NCBI GenBank assembly: GCA_036279355.1
Contig: DASUJH010000045.1
Location: 1-60,982 of the forward strand
Length of the DNA: 60,982 nt
Reading direction: 5' to 3'
Source of the DNA: Gemmatimonadales bacterium
GTDB taxonomy: Bacteria > Gemmatimonadota > Gemmatimonadetes > Gemmatimonadales > GWC2-71-9
Each line of letters begins with the position of its first letter. The first letter of the stretch is position 1. Position numbers and translations under genes: made by a program. Below the pieces are notes generated by a model. It saw nothing but the letters and a program-made list of their open reading frames with translations. It had not been told where the DNA came from and did not search any database. This document shows positions 54,044-60,982 of the stretch, piece by piece.

Positions 54044-54073
54044 CCCCGCCGAGCGCGGGACCGGCCGCCCGGC

Positions 54074-54544
54074 TTACCAGCGATAATGCGCGAACGCCCG
54101 GTTAGCCTCGGCCATCCGGTGCGTGTCTTCCTTCTTCTTTATCGTGTTTCCCTCGCCCTTCGAGGCGAGGATGAGCTCGGCCGCCAGTCGCTCCGACATC
54201 GTCTTCTCGGTGCGCGCGCGCGAGTACTGGATGAGCCAGCGCATGGCGAGCGCCGTGCGGCGATCGGGCCGAACCTCGACCGGCACCTGGAGCGAGGCGC
54301 CGCCCACCCGGCGGCTCTTCACCTCGAGCGTCGGCTTGGCGTTGTTCACCGCCTGCTTGAACACGGCGACGCCAGGCTGCCCGGTGCGCTCCTCGATCAG
54401 GTCCATCGCCCGATAGAAGATGCCCTCGGACACGCTCTTCTGACCCGCGTACATGAGGTTGTTGACGAACTTGGAGACGGTCTGGCTGTCGTAGCGCGGA
54501 TCCGCGGGGACCGGACGCTTGACCGAACGGGTGCGGCGGCTCAC
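54074..54544 (-). CDS. rpsG: 30S ribosomal protein S7
   Basis: 156 residues, standard. Starts at GTG 54544, which overlaps the rpsL stop as GTGA. Core: [26 protein letters not shown] and the rRNA-binding [23 protein letters not shown]. Ends [12 protein letters not shown]. Confidence 0.97.
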   Translation of the reverse strand: MSRRTRSVKRPVPADPRYDSQTVSKFVNNLMYAGQKSVSEGIFYRAMDLIEERTGQPGVAVFKQAVNNAKPTLEVKSRRVGGASLQVPVEVRPDRRTALAMRWLIQYSRARTEKTMSERLAAELILASKGEGNTIKKKEDTHRMAEANRAFAHYRW

Positions 54545-54930
54545 TTGCCGGCTCCCGCCGCCTTCGGCCGCTTGGCGCCGTACTTGGAGCGACCCTGCCG
54601 GCGATCGTTCACCCCGGCGGAGTCGAGCGTGCCGCGCACGATGTGGTAGCGCACGCCGGGAAGATCCTTCACGCGACCACCGCGGATGAGCACGATCGAG
54701 TGCTCCTGAAGGTTGTGCCCCTCGCCGGGAATGTACGCCGTGACCTCGAACCCGTTGGTGAGCCGCACCCGCGCCACCTTGCGCAGCGCCGAGTTGGGCT
54801 TTTTCGGGGTCGTGGTGTACACGCGCGTGCACACCCCCCGCTTCTGCGGGTTCGATTTCAAGGCCGGGGCCTTGTCCTTCGCTTCCACGTCTTTCCGGCC
54901 GTGCCGGATGAGCTGATTGATGGTTGGCAT
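54541..54930 (-). CDS. rpsL: 30S ribosomal protein S12
   Basis: 129 residues; decoding-centre protein. [18 protein letters not shown] and [16 protein letters not shown] carry the lysines where streptomycin-resistance changes occur; both are wild type here. ATG 54930 gives [12 protein letters not shown]. First gene of the superoperon. Confidence 0.98.
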   Translation of the reverse strand: MPTINQLIRHGRKDVEAKDKAPALKSNPQKRGVCTRVYTTTPKKPNSALRKVARVRLTNGFEVTAYIPGEGHNLQEHSIVLIRGGRVKDLPGVRYHIVRGTLDSAGVNDRRQGRSKYGAKRPKAAGAGK

Positions 54931-54970
54931 TCGCCTGCGTAATAAAGGAATCGCGCGAAACAGACCGACG

Positions 54971-54999
54971 AAGCTAGCCGGCCCCTCGGGGGAAAGCAA
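54971..54999 (-). promoter_or_regulatory. Candidate promoter of the str-S10-spc superoperon
   Basis: On the minus strand TTGCTT (54999-54994), 17-base spacer, TAGCTT (54976-54971). A start near 54964 would give a leader of about 34 bases. The spacer contains a CCCC/GGGG inverted repeat. Confidence 0.4.
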
Positions 55000-55070
55000 G
55001 CGCGGCGCGCGCTCGCGCGGAGGGCAGCGGGGCATCTGTCGCCGTGTCCATTTGCGCGGTCCACGGCCTT

Positions 55071-55099
55071 TTGACAGACTCCGTACCGGCCCCTAGAGT
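55071..55099 (+). promoter_or_regulatory. Promoter of the metalloprotease gene
   Basis: TTGACA at 55071-55076, 17-base spacer, TAGAGT at 55094-55099. This is the best sigma-70 match in the window. Transcription would begin near 55106, which rules out protein starts upstream of that point. Confidence 0.6.
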
Positions 55100-55205
55100 A
55101 CGGTCGTCCCCTCACGATGCAGCGATCGATTCCGGCCCCCGTTTTGCCAGCCTCGCCGCGGCCCCGGTGCCCCGCCGGGCGCGGTCCCTGGTAGTGGAGT
55201 GCGTC

Positions 55206-58052
55206 GTGCGCAAGTTCCCCGTCGATCGCGTGGTTCGCTCTCGCGTTAGTCCGCTCGCGCTTGCGGCCGGCCTTGTGCTACCCTCGCTCGCCGCCGCGCA
55301 GCAGCCGGCGCAGCCGGCCGAAGCGCCGCCGCCCGCTGCGGCAGTCGCCGTTTCCGCCACCGCGTCAGACTCCGCGCCGCCCGATTCCGGCATCATTCGC
55401 CCGTCCGACCACGGCAAGGACGTCCCCTGGAAGCCGTTCGGCGAGGTGACCCGAAACGCCGAGGTGGAGACGGGCCTCTTCACCGCGTACGTGAGGCGCG
55501 ACCAGGTGCTCCTCGGGATCAAGCCGAGCCAGTTCGACCGCGACTTCCTGCTGGTGACACAGGTTGGCCAGGGAATCGGCGACGCCGGCCTCGACGGCGG
55601 AACATCGCTCAGATCCGATCTCGTGCGTTTTCACCGGAGCGGCGACCGGGTCGAGCTCTGGGTGGTGAACCCGCACGTCGCAGCCGCAGCCGGCTCGCCC
55701 ATGGCGCTGACGGTGGCCTACTCCTTCGGCCACTCGGTGGCCCAGTCGTTCCCCATCGCCACCATCCGGGATACGAGCGAGATCCTGGTCGACGTGGAGC
55801 CGATGCTCCTCTCCGACTGGGCCGATCTCACCACCCGCCTGGAGGCGTACGCGAACCGCCGCCATAGCGGCGCCAACGTGCAGTTCGATCGCGACCGGTC
55901 GAGCATGCAGAGCGTCCACGTCTATCCCAGCAATCTCGAGTCGGAGGTGCGCCTCACCTACGCACCGAGCCGGAACCTGGGCCTCCAGACCGTGCCCGAC
56001 TATCGCTGGATCCCGCTCGGCATCCACTACTCGCTCCTGGAACTGCCGGCCACGCCGATGCGGCCGCGCTACGCCGATGACCGGGTGGGCTACTTCATCT
56101 CCGCCCTCAAGGACTTCTCGCGGGACACGGCCGACGGCTTCTTCGTCCGCTACATCGACCGCTGGCGGCTGGAAAAGAAGGACCCTGCGGCGCGCCTCAG
56201 CGAGCCGGTCCGGCCGATCACGTACTACATCGACCGGACGGTGCCGACCGAGTGGCGCCCCTACGTGCGAGCCGGCATTCTCGAGTGGAACCGCGCGTTC
56301 GAGGACGCGGGCTTCAAGAACGCCATCCGCGTGCTCGACGCACCGGACGACTCCGCCTGGAGCGCCGAGGACGCGCGCTATTCGACGGTGCGCTGGACGG
56401 CGACCAACAACTCGGTCTACGCGATCGGGCCGAGCAACGTGGACCCGCGCACCGGCGAGATCCTGAACGCGGACATTCTGATCTCCGCCTCCTGGGTGCA
56501 GACCTGGCGCGGCGAGCTCACCCGCATGGCCGGGCCGAGCGCATTCGTCGACGAGACCTTCGAGCAGGACTCCGTGCTCGCGCAGCTGCCGATGAGCCAA
56601 GTCGGCCGGCTCTGCAGCTATGCGGCAGCGCTGGGCGTTGAGGGGACGGTGCTCCGCGCGGCGCTCGCGGAGCGCGGCTCCATTCCGGCGGGCGGGATGG
56701 TGCCGCGGGAGTACATCGGGCAGGCGCTCAAGGAGCTGGTGATGCACGAAGTCGGTCATACGCTTGGGCTCCGGCACAACTTCCGGGGCTCGGCCGGCAT
56801 CACGCGCGCACAACTGGCCGACCGCGCCTACACGGCCCAGCAGGGAATCGGCGTCTCGGTCATGGACTACGATCCGCCCGCGGTGAGTCTCGAGCCCGAT
56901 GGGCAGGGCGAGTACTACGCGAGCACGATCGGGAGCTACGACCGGTGGGCCGTGGAGTACGGCTATGCGCCGGTGCGAGTGGAATCCCGGGCCGCCAAGG
57001 GTGGCGGCGCCGAAAGCGCAGGCGCGAGCGGCGGGGAGTGGTCGCCCGATGCTGAGCTTCCGGGGCTTCGGGCCATCGCGGCGCGCGCGTCCGATCCGGG
57101 TCACCTCTACGGTACGGACGAGGATGCCGGCTTCGGCGGCTTCGGACTCGATCCGCTGGTCTCCCGCTACGACCAGACCGATGATCCGCTGGGCTGGGCC
57201 CGCGAGCGGGTCGGGCTCATCGACACGCTGTTCGACTCGCTCGAGACCCGAGTCGTGGCGAGCGGCCAGAGCTACTATCGGCTCCGCGACGCGTTCACCG
57301 ATCTGCTTTCGGCGCGGTGGTACGCGATGCTGGTCACGACCAAGTACGTGGGCGGCGCCACAACCTCACGCGACCATCGCGACGACCCCGGCGGCCGTCC
57401 CCCGATCGTCAACATCCCGGCCGAAAAGCAGCGTGAAGCGCTGGCCTTTCTGACCGACGCCGGATTCGGCGAGGGGGCGTATCAGTTCCGGCCGGAGTTG
57501 CTGAGCCGGCTCGCGCCCGACCGCTGGATGCATTGGGACTCGAACCCCTCGTCCGAGTCGCGCATCGATTTCCCGCTGCACCACTGGGCGCTCACGGAGG
57601 AGGCGGGGCTGCTGAATCAACTGCTCGATCCGGCCGTGCTCGCGCGCATCAGAGATGCCGAGCTCCGCGCCGGCCCCGGCGAAGAGGTCGTGACGATTCC
57701 CGAGCTGTTCGGCAGGCTCACCACGGCCATCTGGGCCGAGGTGGGCTACGATGCCGGCGGCCGGCCAACGCGCGTGCCGCGCAACACCAGCTCGATTCGG
57801 CGCGACGTGCAGCGGCTCTATCTCGCCGATCTGATCAAGCTGCTGGTGACACCGCGGCCGGGCACGCCCGAGGATGCGCGCGCCGTCGCCCGCGCCACGC
57901 TCACCGATCTTGGCGACCAGATCGACCGGGCGCTCGCCCGCGGCGGTAGCACGCTCGACGCCTATACCCGCGACCACCTGGCCGACTCGCGCGTGCGCAT
58001 CGACCAGGCGCTCGACGCGGAGATGATCCAGCCGGCCGACTCCGGTCACTAG
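55206..58052 (+). CDS. Secreted zinc metalloprotease (DUF5117/DUF4953 type)
   Basis: A large extracytoplasmic metzincin-like protease of 948 residues. The GTG at 55206 gives a clear signal peptide (MRKFPVDRVV ... LAAAQQ) and follows GGAG. The N-terminal part (FTAYVRRDQVLLGIKPSQFDRDFLLVTQVG) resembles DUF5118/DUF5117 modules. The catalytic site is HEVGHTLGLRHNF from H514 (HExxHxxGxxH), with SVMDYDPPAV as the Met-turn. The C-terminal 300 residues are helical and of unknown role. The family is common in Bacteroidetes and Gemmatimonadetes; substrates are unknown. Confidence 0.9.
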   Translation: MRKFPVDRVVRSRVSPLALAAGLVLPSLAAAQQPAQPAEAPPPAAAVAVSATASDSAPPDSGIIRPSDHGKDVPWKPFGEVTRNAEVETGLFTAYVRRDQVLLGIKPSQFDRDFLLVTQVGQGIGDAGLDGGTSLRSDLVRFHRSGDRVELWVVNPHVAAAAGSPMALTVAYSFGHSVAQSFPIATIRDTSEILVDVEPMLLSDWADLTTRLEAYANRRHSGANVQFDRDRSSMQSVHVYPSNLESEVRLTYAPSRNLGLQTVPDYRWIPLGIHYSLLELPATPMRPRYADDRVGYFISALKDFSRDTADGFFVRYIDRWRLEKKDPAARLSEPVRPITYYIDRTVPTEWRPYVRAGILEWNRAFEDAGFKNAIRVLDAPDDSAWSAEDARYSTVRWTATNNSVYAIGPSNVDPRTGEILNADILISASWVQTWRGELTRMAGPSAFVDETFEQDSVLAQLPMSQVGRLCSYAAALGVEGTVLRAALAERGSIPAGGMVPREYIGQALKELVMHEVGHTLGLRHNFRGSAGITRAQLADRAYTAQQGIGVSVMDYDPPAVSLEPDGQGEYYASTIGSYDRWAVEYGYAPVRVESRAAKGGGAESAGASGGEWSPDAELPGLRAIAARASDPGHLYGTDEDAGFGGFGLDPLVSRYDQTDDPLGWARERVGLIDTLFDSLETRVVASGQSYYRLRDAFTDLLSARWYAMLVTTKYVGGATTSRDHRDDPGGRPPIVNIPAEKQREALAFLTDAGFGEGAYQFRPELLSRLAPDRWMHWDSNPSSESRIDFPLHHWALTEEAGLLNQLLDPAVLARIRDAELRAGPGEEVVTIPELFGRLTTAIWAEVGYDAGGRPTRVPRNTSSIRRDVQRLYLADLIKLLVTPRPGTPEDARAVARATLTDLGDQIDRALARGGSTLDAYTRDHLADSRVRIDQALDAEMIQPADSGH

Positions 58053-58094
58053 GCCGTCCCCACCCGCCTCGCCTCGTGGTGGTCGCGCGCCAGG

Positions 58095-59450
58095 CTACGG
58101 TCCGCGAGCCACGGGAGCGCTGCGAGTTCTCGGCTCGGAATATTCCAGAAGCCGCTGGCGGAGTCGGGCGGAGAGCCGCGACACCGCGGGAATGAGATCG
58201 GTCGAGTCCGCCGCCGTGTCACCCTCCACTGCGATCACGTTCCCGCCACGGGCGCCGACCAGCTCGGCGGCCACGACGTAGCTGCCGCCCGCGGCACTCA
58301 CGCTGCCGGTGACGACCGCGCTCAGTGGATGCGGCCCCGCCAGCTCCCGTTCGAAGGCGTCGCCGATGGCTTGCGCGAGCCGCGGGTACGGCGTGCGGTT
58401 TTCGATCGGGCCGACGACGACCGAGTGGTGGGGATCGAAACCCAATCCGCTTTCGGTCACCGATGGCGGTGGGATCGGCGGCCCCGGGCCGCGGCTCATC
58501 GCGTAGCCGGCGGCAAGAAGGACGACCGCGGTCGCCACGAGCCAATGCGCCCGTCCGATGACGTGCTTGCGCGCGACATCGGGCGCCCCGCCGTTCGGCG
58601 CGGCCAGTGGCAGCCGAAGCGAGCCGGCGTCGACCAGGGCCCAACCACTCGTTACGAAGGGGTCCGGCTCGCGCATGCTCGGGCGTGGGGGCGTGCCCGA
58701 ATCGGGCGCGCGCCGCTCGAGGGCCATCGAGTCCGCACGGATGCGCGCTGCAAGCGCCTCGGTTTCGGCGGCGGGCGCCACGCCGTAGTCGCGCGCGAGC
58801 CGCCGGGCAAAGGCGTCATACACCCGAAGCGCACCCAGCCGATCGCGCTGGCGCTCGAGCAGCATGAGCAGGCGCCGGAGCGCGCACTCGTCGTCCGGCG
58901 CAAGCTCGTGCGCGCGGAGCGCCGCGGCCGCGGCATCGCGGTCGCAGCCGGCCGCGTCGTGCGCCTCGGCGAGTCTCCACGCGGCCGCGGCGGCGCGGCC
59001 CCGCGCCCCTGCCCGCACGCGTTCGACCCAATCGTCGAAGCCTTGCGCGGCGGCGGGCACGAACACGCCGTCGAAGAAGTCCCCCTGATAGAGCGCGAGC
59101 GCGTCCGCCTCGCGACCCTCCCGGATCGCCCGATCGAACTCTTCCAGGTCTGAGCCCAGCGCGCCGGGTGCGAGGCCGATCTGGTCGTCGGCCCGGCTGC
59201 TGATCGCATCGGCGCCGAGCACCCGCCGCAGGTGGTGCACGGACTGCCGCAGGGCGCGCCTGGCGTCCGCCTCATCGAGCTCGGGCCAGAAGAGGCCGAG
59301 TAACGCGTCGCGCCGGTGGTGGCCCGCGGGTGCGGCGAGCGCCAGATACGCGAGCAATGCCAGACGCTTGGGCTGGGCAGTCACGACCCGCCGGCCCGGT
59401 GAGCCGGCGTCGGTCAACTCGAATCGCCCGAGAACCAGAAGTCGCATCAT
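58095..59450 (-). CDS. Membrane-anchored BTAD-domain transcriptional regulator
   Basis: 451 residues. The N-terminal winged helix resembles SARP/OmpR DNA-binding domains (LLVLGRFELTDAGSPGRRVV, DALLGLFWPELDEADARRALRQSVHHLRRVLG). A BTAD TPR-like domain follows to about residue 245. One membrane helix (WLVATAVVLLAAGYAM, about residue 305-325) leads to an extracytoplasmic domain beginning VVVGPIENRTPYPRLAQAIGDAFERELAG, like the sensor half of CadC/ToxR-type regulators. The start is ATG 59450; GTG 59462 is possible. It faces a lipoprotein gene across a 227-bp gap and may control it. Confidence 0.85.
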   Translation of the reverse strand: MMRLLVLGRFELTDAGSPGRRVVTAQPKRLALLAYLALAAPAGHHRRDALLGLFWPELDEADARRALRQSVHHLRRVLGADAISSRADDQIGLAPGALGSDLEEFDRAIREGREADALALYQGDFFDGVFVPAAAQGFDDWVERVRAGARGRAAAAAWRLAEAHDAAGCDRDAAAAALRAHELAPDDECALRRLLMLLERQRDRLGALRVYDAFARRLARDYGVAPAAETEALAARIRADSMALERRAPDSGTPPRPSMREPDPFVTSGWALVDAGSLRLPLAAPNGGAPDVARKHVIGRAHWLVATAVVLLAAGYAMSRGPGPPIPPPSVTESGLGFDPHHSVVVGPIENRTPYPRLAQAIGDAFERELAGPHPLSAVVTGSVSAAGGSYVVAAELVGARGGNVIAVEGDTAADSTDLIPAVSRLSARLRQRLLEYSEPRTRSAPVARGP

Positions 59451-59677
59451 GGGCCGGGTCACAAGCGTCCGTGGCCCGACACGATACGACGCGGACGGCA
59501 GGGCGGCAATAGACCGTCACTCAGGCGGCCGATCGGGACGCCGCCGGCGTTACCCCAGCGCGACACCGATGCTCCGGGCCGATAACGGGACGCCTCGACA
59601 TTCCCTGCGCGAGCCGCCCGGCCGATCCAGGTGGAGGTCGACTCGACGCCGGCTCACCCCCTCGTCAGGAGCAACCA

Positions 59678-60568
59678 ATGAGAAACCCGAACGGAACGCG
59701 CCGCGGCGCCTCCGTGCGCACCGCGGTCTGGACTGCGGCGGCGCTGGCGGCCGCCGCCCTGATCCCGGCGTGCAGCGGCGATGCCGGCTCAAACCTCTCC
59801 GGACCGACCAACACCAAGGTCGCAACCACGCTGCCGACCTTTGGCGACTTCAAGGCGGCGCTGGTGGCCGCCCAGCAGGAGAACAATGGCGGCCTCGGGT
59901 TCAACATGTGGGGCACGATCGTGGACCGGGAAGGCGTGGTGAAGGCCGTGGTCTTCACCGGCGACTCGCCGGTAGACCAGTGGCCCGGAAGCCGGGTGAT
60001 CTCCGCCCAGAAGGCCAACACCGCGAACGATTTCAGCCTGACCGCGTTCTCGCTCTCGACCGCCAACCTGTACGCGGCCACGCAGCCGGGGGGGAGCCTC
60101 TTCGGCTTGCAGGAAAGCAACCCGGTCGACATCACCGTGGCCTACGAGGGCAAGCTCGAGGACTATGGCACCGAGAAGGACGCGCTGGTGGGCAAGAAAA
60201 TCGGCGGCGTCAATGTCTTCGGGGGCGGGCTCGCGCTCTACGCGCCCGACGGGAGCTTGATCGGCGCGCTCGGCGTGAGCGGCGACGCCTCCTGCGCCGA
60301 CCATATTATCGCTTGGAAGACGCGCCACGCGCTTCATCTCGACTACGTGCCGGCGGGGGTTGCCAACGGAGGGCTCAATGCGAACCCGAACAACACCGCG
60401 GGTTCGACCGATAACATCATCTTCGACATCGGCGCGAACGGCAGCAGCGCGAGCGGCTTTGGCCACCCGATCTGCGACAATCCGCCCGCGGCCGCGAGCG
60501 AGACGTCAATGCAGTTCATCGCCGAGCATCTGCCGCAGACCAACCCGATCCCGCAGGTGGTGCCGTGA
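59678..60568 (+). CDS. GlcG/HbpS-family (DUF336) lipoprotein
   Basis: 296 residues. AGGAG precedes ATG 59678. A twin-Arg-like start (TRRGAS) is followed by a lipobox (ALIPAC), so it is a lipoprotein. The body matches the GlcG/HbpS (DUF336) pattern: FKAALVAAQQENNGG, MWGTIVDREGVVKAVVFTGDS, WPGSRVISAQKANTANDFS, ATQPGGSLFGLQ. HbpS binds haem or iron; here that is an inference from family. The C-terminal part has Asn-rich loops not found in short family members. Confidence 0.8.
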   Translation: MRNPNGTRRGASVRTAVWTAAALAAAALIPACSGDAGSNLSGPTNTKVATTLPTFGDFKAALVAAQQENNGGLGFNMWGTIVDREGVVKAVVFTGDSPVDQWPGSRVISAQKANTANDFSLTAFSLSTANLYAATQPGGSLFGLQESNPVDITVAYEGKLEDYGTEKDALVGKKIGGVNVFGGGLALYAPDGSLIGALGVSGDASCADHIIAWKTRHALHLDYVPAGVANGGLNANPNNTAGSTDNIIFDIGANGSSASGFGHPICDNPPAAASETSMQFIAEHLPQTNPIPQVVP

Positions 60569-60611
60569 GCAAAGGGACCGGCAGCGCAAACGCCGGCTCG
60601 GCCCGAGCGGA

Positions 60612-60982
60612 CTAGAGAGGACGGAAGAGCTCGGCGAGCGCGAGCGTGAACGGCTGACTTGCACCGGCAGGGTGCCAAGCCAACCGTTCACGCTCGATCC
60701 GGGGGAAGAGATTGGCGGGGGTCCAGATCTCGGCCTGGTGCTGATCTGCATCCACAATCCAGTACAGTGGAACGCCCTGCGCCTGGTAGAGACGACGCTT
60801 GGCAAAGCGGTCCTGGCGGATGGAGGCGGGACTCAGGACCTCGGCGACGAGCCTGAGATCCGTCATTCGGGCCCAATCGAGCGTGCGCGCCTGCTCGAGC
60901 GGCACGACGAACAGATCGGGTGAGACCAGCACGTCGTCGCTCCACGAGATATCGGCGAGGGGCCCGAAGGCGTGGCCGACAG
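60612..60982 (-). CDS. Uma2-family (DUF820) protein, 5' end beyond window
   Basis: At least 123 residues are seen; the frame is open to the right edge. The restriction-endonuclease-like fold of the family is indicated by VSPDLFVV, LRLVAEVLSPASIRQDRFAKRRLYQAQGVPLYWIVDADQHQAEIW (the D-ExL-K nuclease pattern is partly visible as EVLSP ... KR). Uma2 proteins are frequent, often multicopy, and poorly understood. It is convergent with the lipoprotein gene. Confidence 0.75.
   Translation of the reverse strand, partial: VGHAFGPLADISWSDDVLVSPDLFVVPLEQARTLDWARMTDLRLVAEVLSPASIRQDRFAKRRLYQAQGVPLYWIVDADQHQAEIWTPANLFPRIERERLAWHPAGASQPFTLALAELFRPL

Larger units (their letters stand above)
53727..54073 (-). 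other. 347-bp spacer between rpsG and fusA
   Basis: The only long gap in an otherwise tight superoperon. It is less GC-rich than its surroundings in the middle. It contains a candidate promoter, a strong hairpin and a short tandem repeat, described separately. No protein-coding gene is credible on either strand. It probably holds a second promoter or a control site for fusA-tuf and downstream genes. Confidence 0.6.

Overview
The window is 61 kb of very GC-rich bacterial chromosome with dense coding, frequent GTG starts and many ATGA/GTGA stop-start overlaps. Gene content is mostly housekeeping, with no phage, IS, CRISPR, rRNA or tRNA gene visible. Signal peptides ending in AAAQQ, a DUF5117-type zinc metalloprotease, a membrane-anchored BTAD regulator and zinc-ribbon Ser/Thr kinases together suggest a member of the Gemmatimonadota. 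That placement is inferred from gene style, not from a database match.

Layout. 1-6.4 kb: a Ser/Thr kinase cut by the window edge, a hypothetical gene, a cell-wall amidase, a PP2C phosphatase and an AmpG-like permease. 6.4-9.9 kb: a murQ-anmK-nagZ operon. With the amidase, AmpG and a dipeptide epimerase at 22.4 kb, this makes up most of a peptidoglycan-recycling pathway. 10-19.8 kb: two tandem glycine-zipper lipoproteins, an ABC exporter, an operon of a LOR/SDH-type enzyme, a hypothetical protein and a Fur regulator, a facing TonB receptor, and a CLC antiporter. 19.9-27 kb: priA and the epimerase, a 429-bp non-coding segment with two nested inverted-repeat elements, then an operon glyS - small protein - ubiquitin-like protein - two-helix membrane protein - histone-deacetylase-like hydrolase. 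27-31 kb: an orphan PqqD-like protein, then a HEAT-like protein and an HD-GYP protein that share an N-terminal domain. 31-38 kb: ypdA-purA with an early terminator in the purA leader, an M28 peptidase with membrane helices inside its catalytic domain, a PilT-like ATPase with altered catalytic boxes, trpS, an inositol-phosphatase-like gene and a cyclodeaminase-family gene.

38-55 kb is one minus-strand str-S10-spc superoperon: rpsL-rpsG-fusA-tuf-rpsJ-rplCDWB-rpsS-rplV-rpsC-rplP-rpmC-rpsQ-rplNXE-rpsNH-rplFR-rpsE-rpmD-rplO-secY-adk-map. The alpha operon (infA to rplQ) does not follow map. Several ribosomal proteins carry low-complexity tails. EF-Tu has a six-residue longer, rewritten switch I in which the near-universal RGIT reads KILT. 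55-61 kb: a large secreted metalloprotease, a BTAD regulator with a membrane anchor, a GlcG/HbpS-type lipoprotein and a Uma2-family gene cut by the right edge.

The observations most worth a second look are the EF-Tu switch I, the twin stem-loop element at 23.5-23.8 kb, the promoter-terminator leader of purA, the shared domain of the HEAT and HD-GYP pair, the ubiquitin-like/deacetylase operon, and the M28 peptidase with an inserted membrane hairpin.
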